Assembly: GCA_002868985.1 (NCBI GenBank)
Contig: PKTV01000073.1
Location: 1-6,242, forward strand
Reading direction: 5' to 3'
Origin: Desulfobacteraceae bacterium
Lineage (GTDB): Bacteria; Desulfobacterota; Desulfobacteria; Desulfobacterales; UBA11574
DNA: 6,242 bases
The notes below the pieces were generated by a model, which worked only from the letters and a program-made list of their open reading frames with translations, had not been told where the DNA came from and ran no database searches. Shown in pieces: positions 1 through 6,183 of the stretch (within the stretch, counting starts at the first letter, position 1; each line of letters begins with the position of its first letter). A program made the position numbers and the translations under genes.

Positions 1-238
1 CATGTCCATCTGTACCGTTTTTATGGATGGCTTCAGGCAAAAAAAATTGTACTTCAATGGTTTCCCAGACGCTGCTTCTTTGTTGTTGATGATGTAACAC
101 CCGTTGTTCCATTTCTTTGTCCTGGGGCATACAGGTTGCGATAAAGATCTTTTGTCCGGGAATCTGCTCCGCCAAATGTAGCGCATGGCTGCTTTTGCCG
201 CTCCTGCATCCACCGATAACAAAAATTGTTTCTTTCAC
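1..238 (-). CDS. cobU: Adenosylcobinamide kinase / adenosylcobinamide-phosphate guanylyltransferase, N-terminal part (cut by window edge)
   Basis: Only the first 79 codons are present; the rest lies beyond the left edge. The product belongs to the CobU/CobP family, cytosolic enzymes that phosphorylate adenosylcobinamide and then transfer GMP to it during nucleotide-loop assembly and cobinamide salvage. Visible evidence is the P-loop GGCRSGKS at residues 9-16, the IAT strand at 33-35, and the DKEM...RVLHHQQQR segment at 40-54. H49 of the HH pair aligns with the histidine that carries GMP in Salmonella CobU (His46). I chose the GTG start at 236-238 because AGGGAG lies six bases upstream, the frame is closed by the preceding gene's TAA, and the first ATG comes after the P-loop. 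It starts 3 nt after the ATPase stop, so it is the fourth gene of the B12 operon. The family assignment is confident; the full length cannot be judged. Confidence 0.93.
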   Translation of the reverse strand, partial: MKETIFVIGGCRSGKSSHALHLAEQIPGQKIFIATCMPQDKEMEQRVLHHQQQRSSVWETIEVQFFLPEAIHKNGTDGH

Positions 239-241
239 AAA

Positions 242-1042
242 TTACTCCCTAATTGAATATTTCCGGGGAACCAAGGTCACCCGTGGACTTTTGCCGAGGG
301 GGCTTTCGTCCACTAAAATTGTGCATCCATAAGCCGCTTCCAAAGTCTGGAAGGTGATCACTTCATCCGGAAGCCCCTGACACAGAACCTGACCCTTATG
401 CAGCAGCAGCAAATGATCGGCATACATGGCTGCAAGATTGACATCGTGGGATACCATCACAACGGTAATGCCTTTTTCATTTTTCAGTTGTTCCATCAAG
501 TCCATTATTCGAACCTGGTAGGCAAGATCCAAAGATGCTGTGGGCTCATCTAAAAGTATAATATCGGGTTCCTGACAAATGGCCCTTGCAATAAAGACCC
601 GTTGTTGCTCTCCGCCACTTAGCTGGTCCAGTTTTCGATGCGCCAGATTTTCCAAACCGGTAAAGGCGATAGCCTGCCTGGCGATTTCCATATCTTTTTC
701 TTCCTCGAGTCCCAGCATGCCAAGATAGGGTGAACGTCCCATGAGCACAATCTCGGTGACGGTAAAGGGAAAATCAGCAAAAGTCATCTGAGGAACAAAT
801 GCAATGATCCGTGCCAAAGCTTTGCGATGATACTGATCGATGGAGCGATTCTGGATCTTTAACTCACCGTTTCGAGGCTTTAGAAGTCCGGATATTATTT
901 TCATCAATGTGGTTTTGCCTGAGCCGTTGGGACCGATGATAATAAAAAAATCTTGCTTGGGTACCTGAAAGGAAACATTTTTAAGAACCAGGTCTTCTCC
1001 AAAGGAATGACTTAGATTTTTTGTAGTAATTGCGGTATTCAT
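242..1042 (-). CDS. btuD: Cobalamin/corrinoid ABC importer, ATP-binding subunit
   Basis: This 266-residue cytoplasmic ATPase is the energising subunit of a type II ABC importer of the FepC/BtuD group. Motifs occur in the normal order: Walker A GPNGSGKTT at 37-45, Q-loop glutamine at 85 (FVPQ), signature LSGGEQQ at 141-147, Walker B IILLDEP at 161-167, D-loop SLD at 170-172, and switch histidine at 199 (VSHD). All catalytic residues are present, and the length is typical for the family. The ATG overlaps the permease stop in an ATGA arrangement (4 nt), with only a weak Shine-Dalgarno, so coupled translation is likely. The ATPase alone would be ambiguous between iron-siderophore, heme and B12 uptake. 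Placement behind a cobalamin riboswitch and next to cobU argues for corrinoid. Confidence 0.93.
   Translation of the reverse strand: MNTAITTKNLSHSFGEDLVLKNVSFQVPKQDFFIIIGPNGSGKTTLMKIISGLLKPRNGELKIQNRSIDQYHRKALARIIAFVPQMTFADFPFTVTEIVLMGRSPYLGMLGLEEEKDMEIARQAIAFTGLENLAHRKLDQLSGGEQQRVFIARAICQEPDIILLDEPTASLDLAYQVRIMDLMEQLKNEKGITVVMVSHDVNLAAMYADHLLLLHKGQVLCQGLPDEVITFQTLEAAYGCTILVDESPLGKSPRVTLVPRKYSIRE
245..250 (-). promoter_or_regulatory. Ribosome binding site for cobU
   Basis: On the minus strand AGGGAG is followed by six bases and then the GTG start of cobU. The site lies inside the last codons of the upstream ATPase gene. It supports the GTG as the real start and suggests translation coupled to termination of the preceding gene. 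Confidence 0.7.
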
Positions 1043-2049
1043 CTTCTGGATCTTTTCAATAAATAGATAAACAGCGGTGCACCGATCATGGCAGTTATAA
1101 CGCCGGCAGGCATCTCTCCCTGTCTTGGAAGCGTTCGTGCCAGTAAATCACAAAAAACCATATAAGTGCCTCCGCCAAACACACATGCCGGGACCAGCAC
1201 CCGATGATCCGGCCCGAAAACAAGCCGAAGCAGATGCGGCATGACAAGACCGACAAATCCCACAAGGCCACAGTATGACACTGTTGCGCTGACCATAAAT
1301 GATGTTGCCACTAAAAGCGTAAACGTGACCGCTTTTATGTTTACGCCCAGTGTCTGTGCCATTTCCTTTCCCATGAGGAGCAGATTCATTGGGTTGGAAA
1401 GCCAGAAAACAAGAAGAAAACAGGGCAAGAGTGTTGCAGCAAGAATTCCGACATGTTTCATATCTACCATGGAAAGATCCCCCATCAGCCAGAAAATGAT
1501 GTTGTGGAGTCTGGAGTCCTGGGTCATGGAAACTAAAAACATAATCACTGCCCCGCAAAATGCATTCACCATTACTCCTGAAAGCAGAAGGGCGTCTTTT
1601 TTCAGGATCGTTTGTCCTGAAGACATGGCCAGTATTAAAAGAAGTGTAGCAATACTTCCGGTAAAAGCCATAAGACTTACACCCGGGAACCGGGAAAAGC
1701 CCATGAGGATGCCGATAATTGCCCCGATAGCCGAACCTCCTGAAATACCGAGAATATACGGTTCTGCCAGCGGGTTGCGAAGCAAGGCCTGAAAAACAAG
1801 GCCTCCCAGAGAAAGTGCAGCGCCCACCAGAGCAGCCAGAAGCACCCTTGGAAAGCGGATTTGCCAGATAATTGTATACAGCATGGACTCCGAATCTTTT
1901 GTACCCAGCAAGTTTTTAAAAACATCCTTGATGCCACTATCGGTAGATCCCATGGAAATTCCCAGGACGATGGCAAAACCCAGTAATAGCATCAGCAGAG
2001 AAGAAGCTGCTACAATTCGTTTGATAAGAAAAGGTGTTTTGGTATTCAC
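1039..2049 (-). CDS. btuC: Cobalamin/corrinoid ABC importer, permease subunit (FecCD family)
   Basis: This 336-residue inner-membrane permease forms the translocation path of the importer as a dimer. It is strongly hydrophobic, with about ten membrane segments, the first at roughly residues 12-32. FecCD-family landmarks are RFPRVLLAALVGAALSLGG at 65-83, the stretch RNPLAEPYILGISGG at 91-105, the coupling-region segment GLVGFVGLVMPHLLR at 261-275, and the C-terminal GEMPAGVITAMIGAPLF at 311-327. The start is GTG (2047-2049), which overlaps the btuF TGA in a GTGA arrangement. No ribosome site lies at normal spacing, so initiation probably depends on ribosomes finishing btuF. The length and motif set look intact. 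Substrate assignment rests on operon context, since FecCD permeases for siderophores look alike. Confidence 0.92.
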   Translation of the reverse strand: MNTKTPFLIKRIVAASSLLMLLLGFAIVLGISMGSTDSGIKDVFKNLLGTKDSESMLYTIIWQIRFPRVLLAALVGAALSLGGLVFQALLRNPLAEPYILGISGGSAIGAIIGILMGFSRFPGVSLMAFTGSIATLLLILAMSSGQTILKKDALLLSGVMVNAFCGAVIMFLVSMTQDSRLHNIIFWLMGDLSMVDMKHVGILAATLLPCFLLVFWLSNPMNLLLMGKEMAQTLGVNIKAVTFTLLVATSFMVSATVSYCGLVGFVGLVMPHLLRLVFGPDHRVLVPACVFGGGTYMVFCDLLARTLPRQGEMPAGVITAMIGAPLFIYLLKRSRR

Positions 2050-2954
2050 TGGATTTTTTCAACAAGCTCCGGGTGGATCAGCCGTATTAATAGTTCGAGA
2101 CCGTCCACCAGTCGGGGCGTGGGACGGTCGAAAAAATTGGAATCTTCAACATAAATGCGCTGGTTTCGAACTGCGGGCATATTGGGCCATTTTTCCCATT
2201 CTGCCTTGACCTTTTCAAATACCGCACTTCGTGCCATGGAAGTGATAATAATGATTTCCGGTGAGAGTGCCAGAACCTTTTCGAGACTAAACCGAGGATA
2301 CGGTATGGGGCCTGCTGCAAGGTTGGTCCCTCCGGCAATAACAATGAGTTCATGGATAAAGGTGTGGGTTCCCGCGGAAACGATGGGCGAAACACCGATT
2401 TGAAGAAAGACCCTGGGACGATGTGTGGTCTTTGCAACCAGAGACTTTACCTTTTGAATTCTCAAATCCATGTTCTGCACCAGTTGATTGGCTCTATTTT
2501 TGGCATTTAGAAGTGTGCCGATTTCCAGAACTGTTTTCATGATGGTTTCTAAATTGTTGGGGTCCACGGCATATACGGGTATTTTCAAAGACTCGAGCCG
2601 CTGCGCGATCACTCGTGGATTGCCATCTTTGATTGCAATGCAAAGATCCGGCTTCAAGGCCACTATTTTCTCCAGATCGAGATGAACATAAGAACCGACT
2701 TTAGGTAGTTTTGCGGCTTCGGGGGGAAAATCACTGTACGTTGTCACTCCTTGTAAACGGTGACCTTGATCCAAAGCAAAAACAATCTCAGTGATACTTG
2801 GGGCAAGAGATACCACCCGCTGAGGTTTATCCGGAACCGTGACGTGCCGTCCCAACTGATCGGTTATAGTTTTCGCAACAGATGTGGCTTTCAATGAAAT
2901 TAAAGGTAATATCGCCATCATGAAAACGATGGTTATGTATTTAAAAGTTGTCAT
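2046..2954 (-). CDS. btuF: Periplasmic cobalamin/corrinoid-binding protein of the ABC importer
   Basis: This 302-residue protein belongs to the TroA-like class III binding proteins (BtuF/FepB type), which capture corrinoid in the periplasm and hand it to BtuC. It begins with a signal peptide: Lys5, then a hydrophobic core at about 7-20 and a probable cleavage site near 24-28. No lipobox cysteine is present, so a soluble periplasmic protein is expected. BtuF-like segments include RVVSLAPSITEIVFAL at 46-61, GVTTYSDFPPEAAKLPKVGS at 69-88, the helix LEKIVALKPDL at 94-104, and RPTPRLVDGLELL at 277-289 near the C terminus. The ATG is preceded by a weak AAAGG about 14 nt upstream. It is the first gene of the operon, directly behind the riboswitch and terminator leader, and its stop overlaps the btuC start. 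Confidence 0.92.
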   Translation of the reverse strand: MTTFKYITIVFMMAILPLISLKATSVAKTITDQLGRHVTVPDKPQRVVSLAPSITEIVFALDQGHRLQGVTTYSDFPPEAAKLPKVGSYVHLDLEKIVALKPDLCIAIKDGNPRVIAQRLESLKIPVYAVDPNNLETIMKTVLEIGTLLNAKNRANQLVQNMDLRIQKVKSLVAKTTHRPRVFLQIGVSPIVSAGTHTFIHELIVIAGGTNLAAGPIPYPRFSLEKVLALSPEIIIITSMARSAVFEKVKAEWEKWPNMPAVRNQRIYVEDSNFFDRPTPRLVDGLELLIRLIHPELVEKIQ

Positions 2955-2963
2955 TTCGTAACA

Positions 2964-3034
2964 TTTAGCCTTTTAAAATCATTACCGCTTCCTTTGAAAT
3001 CGATCTGTTTCAAAGGACCAAACGATTACATCAT
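2964..3034 (-). repeat. Left copy of an imperfect inverted repeat flanking the riboswitch block
   Basis: Read on the minus strand towards btuF, this 71-bp stretch matches the plus-strand stretch 3452-3555 upstream of recC. The first 40 positions (3034 down to 2995) agree at 34 of 40 with 3452-3491. After a gap the last 28 (2991 down to 2964) agree at 25 of 28 with 3528-3555, ending in GGCTAAA in both. Only 3 nt separate the two blocks here, against 36 nt in the right copy. The counts were made by eye. The copy ends 9 nt before the btuF ATG and contains its weak ribosome-binding region. Confidence 0.85.
2991..3016. repeat. Perfect 9-bp palindrome with 8-nt spacer in the btuF leader
   Basis: CCTTTGAAA at 2991-2999 and TTTCAAAGG at 3008-3016 are perfect reverse complements around the 8-nt spacer TCGATCTG. 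In RNA this makes a 9-bp hairpin about 37 nt upstream of the btuF start; in DNA it could be an operator for a dimeric regulator. There is no U-tract after it on the minus strand, so it is not an intrinsic terminator for the operon. The symmetrical half is degraded in the right-hand repeat copy. Confidence 0.6.
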
Positions 3035-3044
3035 TTCTTTAATC

Positions 3045-3077
3045 AAAAAAAAACCGGACCGAAATACATCGATCCGG
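3045..3077 (-). terminator. Intrinsic terminator of the cobalamin riboswitch expression platform
   Basis: On the minus strand CCGGATCG (3077-3070), an 8-nt loop and CGGTCCGG (3061-3054) form an 8-bp stem with one U-G pair, followed directly by nine T residues (3053-3045). It lies about 60 nt beyond the aptamer and about 90 nt before btuF. Its job is inferred: with B12 bound to the aptamer the stem should form and stop transcription before btuF. No strong competing antiterminator helix is obvious by eye. Confidence 0.85.
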
Positions 3078-3137
3078 GAATGTCCCTGTTTATCCTCAAG
3101 ATCATTTGACACCTCATCTCCTCGAAGGCTTCATCCT

Positions 3138-3329
3138 CTGTCCAGGCAGGTCTTCTGACTTTCCCGCCCTATTAGCGACCTTCCCATCTTTAATTATAAG
3201 ACAGTGGTACATCAATGCTAAGAGGGTTCCTTTTTCCAGTAAAATTTAGAAAAAGGTGGGATTACAGCGGCGGGCCCGTCCCCGAATTTCACGGGGTTCC
3301 CTATTAAACTCGTACGAGCACCTGAACAG
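3138..3329 (-). ncRNA. Cobalamin (adenosylcobalamin-type) riboswitch aptamer
   Basis: The minus strand carries the conserved cobalamin riboswitch core in the right order. It reads AATAGGGAA, then a GTG-containing hairpin and GGGCCCGCCGCTGTAA (ending at 3262), then ACCACTG (3208-3202), GGGAAGG, and the B12 box AGTCAGAAGACCTGCC (3160-3145). The ends close with a 9-bp P1 helix in which CTGTTCAGG (3329-3321) pairs with CCTGGACAG (3146-3138), containing a single U-G pair. The length of about 192 nt fits the class. It lies upstream of btuFCD-cobU and is followed by an intrinsic terminator, so it should repress the operon when coenzyme B12 is plentiful. Confidence 0.96.
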
Positions 3330-3338
3330 CTCTATTCA

Positions 3339-3366
3339 AGTAATTAAAAAACAGCATTAAAGTCAA
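3339..3366 (-). promoter_or_regulatory. Probable sigma-70-type promoter of the btuFCD-cobU operon
   Basis: On the minus strand a -35-like TTGACT (3366-3361, five of six matches to consensus) is followed after 16 nt by ATTACT (3344-3339), a weak -10. Transcription would start near 3330-3335, right at the first base of the riboswitch P1 helix, which is the main reason for accepting it. Upstream is an A-rich run (TAAAAAAAAGTGG on the minus strand) that could act as an UP element. The -10 match is poor, so the exact position is uncertain. Confidence 0.5.
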
Positions 3367-3451
3367 GGGATTTGTTCAAAACCACTTTTTTTTACTCTAA
3401 CAGATCGAAATTAAAAAACAAACGATGTGTTATCCAAACGGAAAACTCTTT

Positions 3452-3555
3452 ATGTTGTAATAATTTAGTTCTTTGAAACAGATCGACTTCATTGGTCTTC
3501 GCTTTCAGCAAAAATTTTATTATACCTGAAGCGGTAATGTTTTCAACAGGCTAAA
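3452..3555 (+). repeat. Right copy of the imperfect inverted repeat, in the recC leader
   Basis: This 104-bp stretch is the inverted partner of 2964-3034. Blocks 3452-3491 and 3528-3555 match the left copy at 34/40 and 25/28 positions. Between them sit 36 nt that the left copy mostly lacks. That segment adds most of a hairpin: CGCTTTCAG (3500-3508) can pair with CTGAAGCG (3526-3533) with one bulged T. The copy points towards recC and ends 57 nt before its start codon. No transposase and no obvious target-site duplication flank the pair. Confidence 0.85.
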
Positions 3556-3562
3556 AAGTCAC

Positions 3563-3591
3563 TTTATATTTAGAAATCCTTATAGTATGAT
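3563..3591 (+). promoter_or_regulatory. Possible recC promoter
   Basis: TTTATA (3563-3568) and TATGAT (3586-3591) are 17 nt apart and match the sigma-70 hexamers at four and five of six positions. An overlapping alternative -10, TATAGT (3581-3586), is also good but lacks a matching -35. Transcription would start close to the ribosome binding site, giving a very short leader, and the region is AT-rich, so chance matches are likely. Confidence 0.3.
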
Positions 3592-3598
3592 TTGGACT

Positions 3599-3604
3599 GA
3601 GGTG
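3599..3604 (+). promoter_or_regulatory. Ribosome binding site for recC
   Basis: GAGGTG is followed by eight bases and then ATG at 3613. The spacing is normal, and the protein aligns with the RecC N terminus from this methionine, so this site fixes the start. Confidence 0.75.
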
Positions 3605-3612
3605 TACATCCA

Positions 3613-6183
3613 ATGAACGGTCTTAATATCTTTACAAGCAACTGCATGGAAACCCTTGCCGAACAATTGGCACTCATCGTAAGAGCGCCGCTTTCTTCGC
3701 CGCTTTCTCCAGAGATTATTGTTGTTCAGAGCAGAGGAATGGAGCGTTGGGTAGCCATGGAACTTGCCAGGCATAACGGCATCTGCGCAAACTGTTTTTT
3801 CCCCTTTCCCAACACATTTTTGCAGGAAATGTTTAAACAAACGATTCCGGATCTATCCGAAGAATCCTTCTTTGATCCTTTGACAATGACATTCAAAATC
3901 ATGAAAGTTCTTCCTGAATGTATCCACTTGCCCGGTTTTGAAAGTTTAAAACGTTATCTTGTAGATGAAAACACCGGGATGAAACTGTTTCAGATTTCGA
4001 AAAGAATCGCTGATCTCTTTGACCAGTATCTTGTTTTCAGGCCCGAGATGATATTCAATTGGGAAAAAGGAAGGGACCATCACTGGCAGGCGTTTCTATG
4101 GCGTAAGCTTTCGTCTGGAAAGGAACACTTGCATCGCGCAGGGCTCTGGAAGGCTTTTTTAGAAAAAATAAGAAAATCACCACGTCAAATTGAGCGATTT
4201 CCCGGCCGTGTTTCCATATTCGGGATATCTTATTTACCACTTTTTCACCTTAAAGCTTTTGTTGAAATATCAGGCCATTCTCAGGTGAACCTTTTTCTAA
4301 TGAACCCGTGTAAAGAGTACTGGGGAGATATTGTTTCCGGTTGGGAGTCCAGAAAGATAAGGAAAAAACAGGCGCCATCAAATGACATCTCAGAAGATCT
4401 TTATCTAGAAGAAGGACATCGACTGCTGGCTTCCATGGGGACTTTGGGCAGAAATTTTATTTCATTGATTAGTGATCTCGACGGTCAGGTTTTCGAACTG
4501 TTCAAAGAGAATCAAGGCCATACAATACTTGAGAAAATCCAGTCGGATATTTTAAGTTTAAAAAGCAGACGGTTTTCTTTCCCTTCACCCAACACCCACG
4601 ACCCATCCCCTATGATTGATGCATCTATTCAGATTCACTCCTGCCACAGTCCAATGCGGGAAATCGAGGTTCTTCACGACAATCTTCTTGCCATGTTTGA
4701 AGAAGATCCGGATCTGTTGCCCAAAGACATCGTTGTCATGACACCCGATATCCATTTATATGCGCCATTTATTCAGGCCGTGTTCGGAGCACAGATCGAT
4801 GAAAAAAAACGGATTCCATTCACAATTGCAGACCAGAGCATCATGAAAGAAAGTCGCATAATTGAAGGATTCATGTCGATACTCGATCTTGAAAACAGTC
4901 GGATGAGTGTAAACCGTGTCATGGCATTGCTTGAGCTGCCGGAAATTTTAGAAAAATTCAGCATATCCGAATCGGAAACCGAAATCTTGGAACGCTGGAT
5001 AAAAGAAACCAATATCCGCTGGGGAATTGATGCAGAGCACCGCCGCAAGCTTGATCTTCCGGTTTTTTCGGAAAACACCTGGAAGGCCGGAATTGAAAGA
5101 CTACTATTAGGATATGCAATGCCGGGTTTTGGGTGTAAAATGTTCTCTGAAATCCTTCCTTACGATCATATCGAAGGCAGTGAGGTTAAGATTCTGGGGA
5201 AATTTATCGGGTTTTTAAATCGGCTTATTAACAGTGTCGATTCTCTTAATCAGGCCAGAACATTAAGTGGCTGGAGTAAGGTTTTTTTAGATATTATCGA
5301 ACAGTTTTTTACCCCAGGGCAAGACTCAGAATCGGAGACCCGGATTCTCAGGAGTATTTTGGAGGATATGTCTAAACAAGAAGCATTATCCGGCTTTGAC
5401 AAATCCATAAAAATCGATGTCGCAAAATCTTTTTTGAGGGGTCTTCTTGAGGATAAGCAGCTTGGCAGGGGATTTATTTCCGGGGGTGTGACGTTTTGCG
5501 CAATGCTCCCCATGAGAAGTATCCCGTTCAGAGTCGTCTGTCTTGCAGGGATGAACACCGATGCCTTCCCACGCGAGACAAAAACACTTGAATTCGATCT
5601 TATGTCAAAACATCATAGGATCGGTGATCGAAATAGAAGAAATGACGACAAGTATCTTTTTCTGGAATCCCTTCTGTCCGCAAAAAATAAATTCTATATC
5701 AGTTATGTCGGCCAGAGCATCCAGGATAACGCCAGGATTCCACCCTCTGTCCTTGTGAGTGAACTTTTAGATTGTATCAAAGAAGGATTTGGATTTTCAG
5801 AAGAGCAGGTGGTCATTTTTCAACGGCTTCAAGCATTTTCACCGGAATATTTTAAAAACAACAGTAAGCTGTTCAGCTACTCTTACGAGAATTTTATCGC
5901 AAGTTCAAAAATGTTTGATCGTAAAGAAGCGCCTCCCTTGATTTCAACAAAGCTGCCCGAACTCGACAAAGAATGGAAAGATCTTTCCATTAAGGCGTTA
6001 AGCACCTTTTTCAATAATCCTGCAAAATATCTACTTGAAAAACGTCTGGGAATATATCTGCATGAAAAAGCAGATATCCTTGATGAAAGAGAAAATTTCC
6101 GTTTAGATCATCTTGAAAAATATATGCTGGATCAGGAACTTGTGACAACAAGACTCTCAGGATCAAGTCTGAAAGATATTTAG
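3613..6183 (+). CDS. recC: Exodeoxyribonuclease V gamma subunit RecC, interrupted by an in-frame TAG
   Basis: RecC is the scaffold and Chi-scanning subunit of RecBCD, the cytoplasmic helicase-nuclease that processes double-strand breaks. The 856 codons match RecC across their length: VVQSRGMERW at 37-46, LFDQYLVFRP at 135-144, NPCKEYWGDI at 231-240, CHSPMREIEVLHDNLLAMFE at 344-363, IRWGID at 468-473, LPMRSIPFRVVCLAGM at 632-647, GDRNRRNDDKYLFLE at 671-685, and QSIQDN at 701-706. E. coli RecC has 1122 residues. Here the frame stops in the region just before the C-terminal nuclease-like domain, which in the E. coli structure contacts RecD. About 200-250 residues would be lost. Homology resumes in the same frame after the TAG, so the stop is internal to the gene and not a natural end. 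Start ATG is supported by GAGGTG. The gene is divergent from the B12 operon; recB or recD may follow outside the window. Confidence 0.93.
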   Translation: MNGLNIFTSNCMETLAEQLALIVRAPLSSPLSPEIIVVQSRGMERWVAMELARHNGICANCFFPFPNTFLQEMFKQTIPDLSEESFFDPLTMTFKIMKVLPECIHLPGFESLKRYLVDENTGMKLFQISKRIADLFDQYLVFRPEMIFNWEKGRDHHWQAFLWRKLSSGKEHLHRAGLWKAFLEKIRKSPRQIERFPGRVSIFGISYLPLFHLKAFVEISGHSQVNLFLMNPCKEYWGDIVSGWESRKIRKKQAPSNDISEDLYLEEGHRLLASMGTLGRNFISLISDLDGQVFELFKENQGHTILEKIQSDILSLKSRRFSFPSPNTHDPSPMIDASIQIHSCHSPMREIEVLHDNLLAMFEEDPDLLPKDIVVMTPDIHLYAPFIQAVFGAQIDEKKRIPFTIADQSIMKESRIIEGFMSILDLENSRMSVNRVMALLELPEILEKFSISESETEILERWIKETNIRWGIDAEHRRKLDLPVFSENTWKAGIERLLLGYAMPGFGCKMFSEILPYDHIEGSEVKILGKFIGFLNRLINSVDSLNQARTLSGWSKVFLDIIEQFFTPGQDSESETRILRSILEDMSKQEALSGFDKSIKIDVAKSFLRGLLEDKQLGRGFISGGVTFCAMLPMRSIPFRVVCLAGMNTDAFPRETKTLEFDLMSKHHRIGDRNRRNDDKYLFLESLLSAKNKFYISYVGQSIQDNARIPPSVLVSELLDCIKEGFGFSEEQVVIFQRLQAFSPEYFKNNSKLFSYSYENFIASSKMFDRKEAPPLISTKLPELDKEWKDLSIKALSTFFNNPAKYLLEKRLGIYLHEKADILDERENFRLDHLEKYMLDQELVTTRLSGSSLKDI

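Noticed and set aside
242..244. Possible readthrough fusion of the ATPase and CobU, which share a frame separated by TAA TTT
   Set aside because: CobU has its own well-placed ribosome site and GTG start, and both proteins have normal ends for their families.
117..332. Plus-strand open frame across the cobU/btuD junction
   Set aside because: It is antisense to the CobU P-loop region and the ATPase C terminus, both well supported on the minus strand.
1241..1792. Plus-strand open frame of 183 codons opposite btuC
   Set aside because: It is antisense to a strongly conserved permease gene, shows no recognisable domain, and no ribosome site supports it.
3367..3451. Small RNA gene, tRNA or CRISPR repeat in the AT-rich stretch upstream of the riboswitch promoter
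   Set aside because: No cloverleaf, no regularly spaced repeats and no GC-rich hairpin followed by a T-run are visible.
2964..3555. Intact insertion sequence or MITE with terminal inverted repeats
   Set aside because: The inverted arms are real, but there is no transposase and no obvious target-site duplication, and the interior is a functional-looking riboswitch leader. I kept it only as a hypothesis.
3580..3840. Minus-strand open frame overlapping the start of recC
   Set aside because: It lies opposite conserved RecC coding sequence, and its product resembles nothing I recognise.
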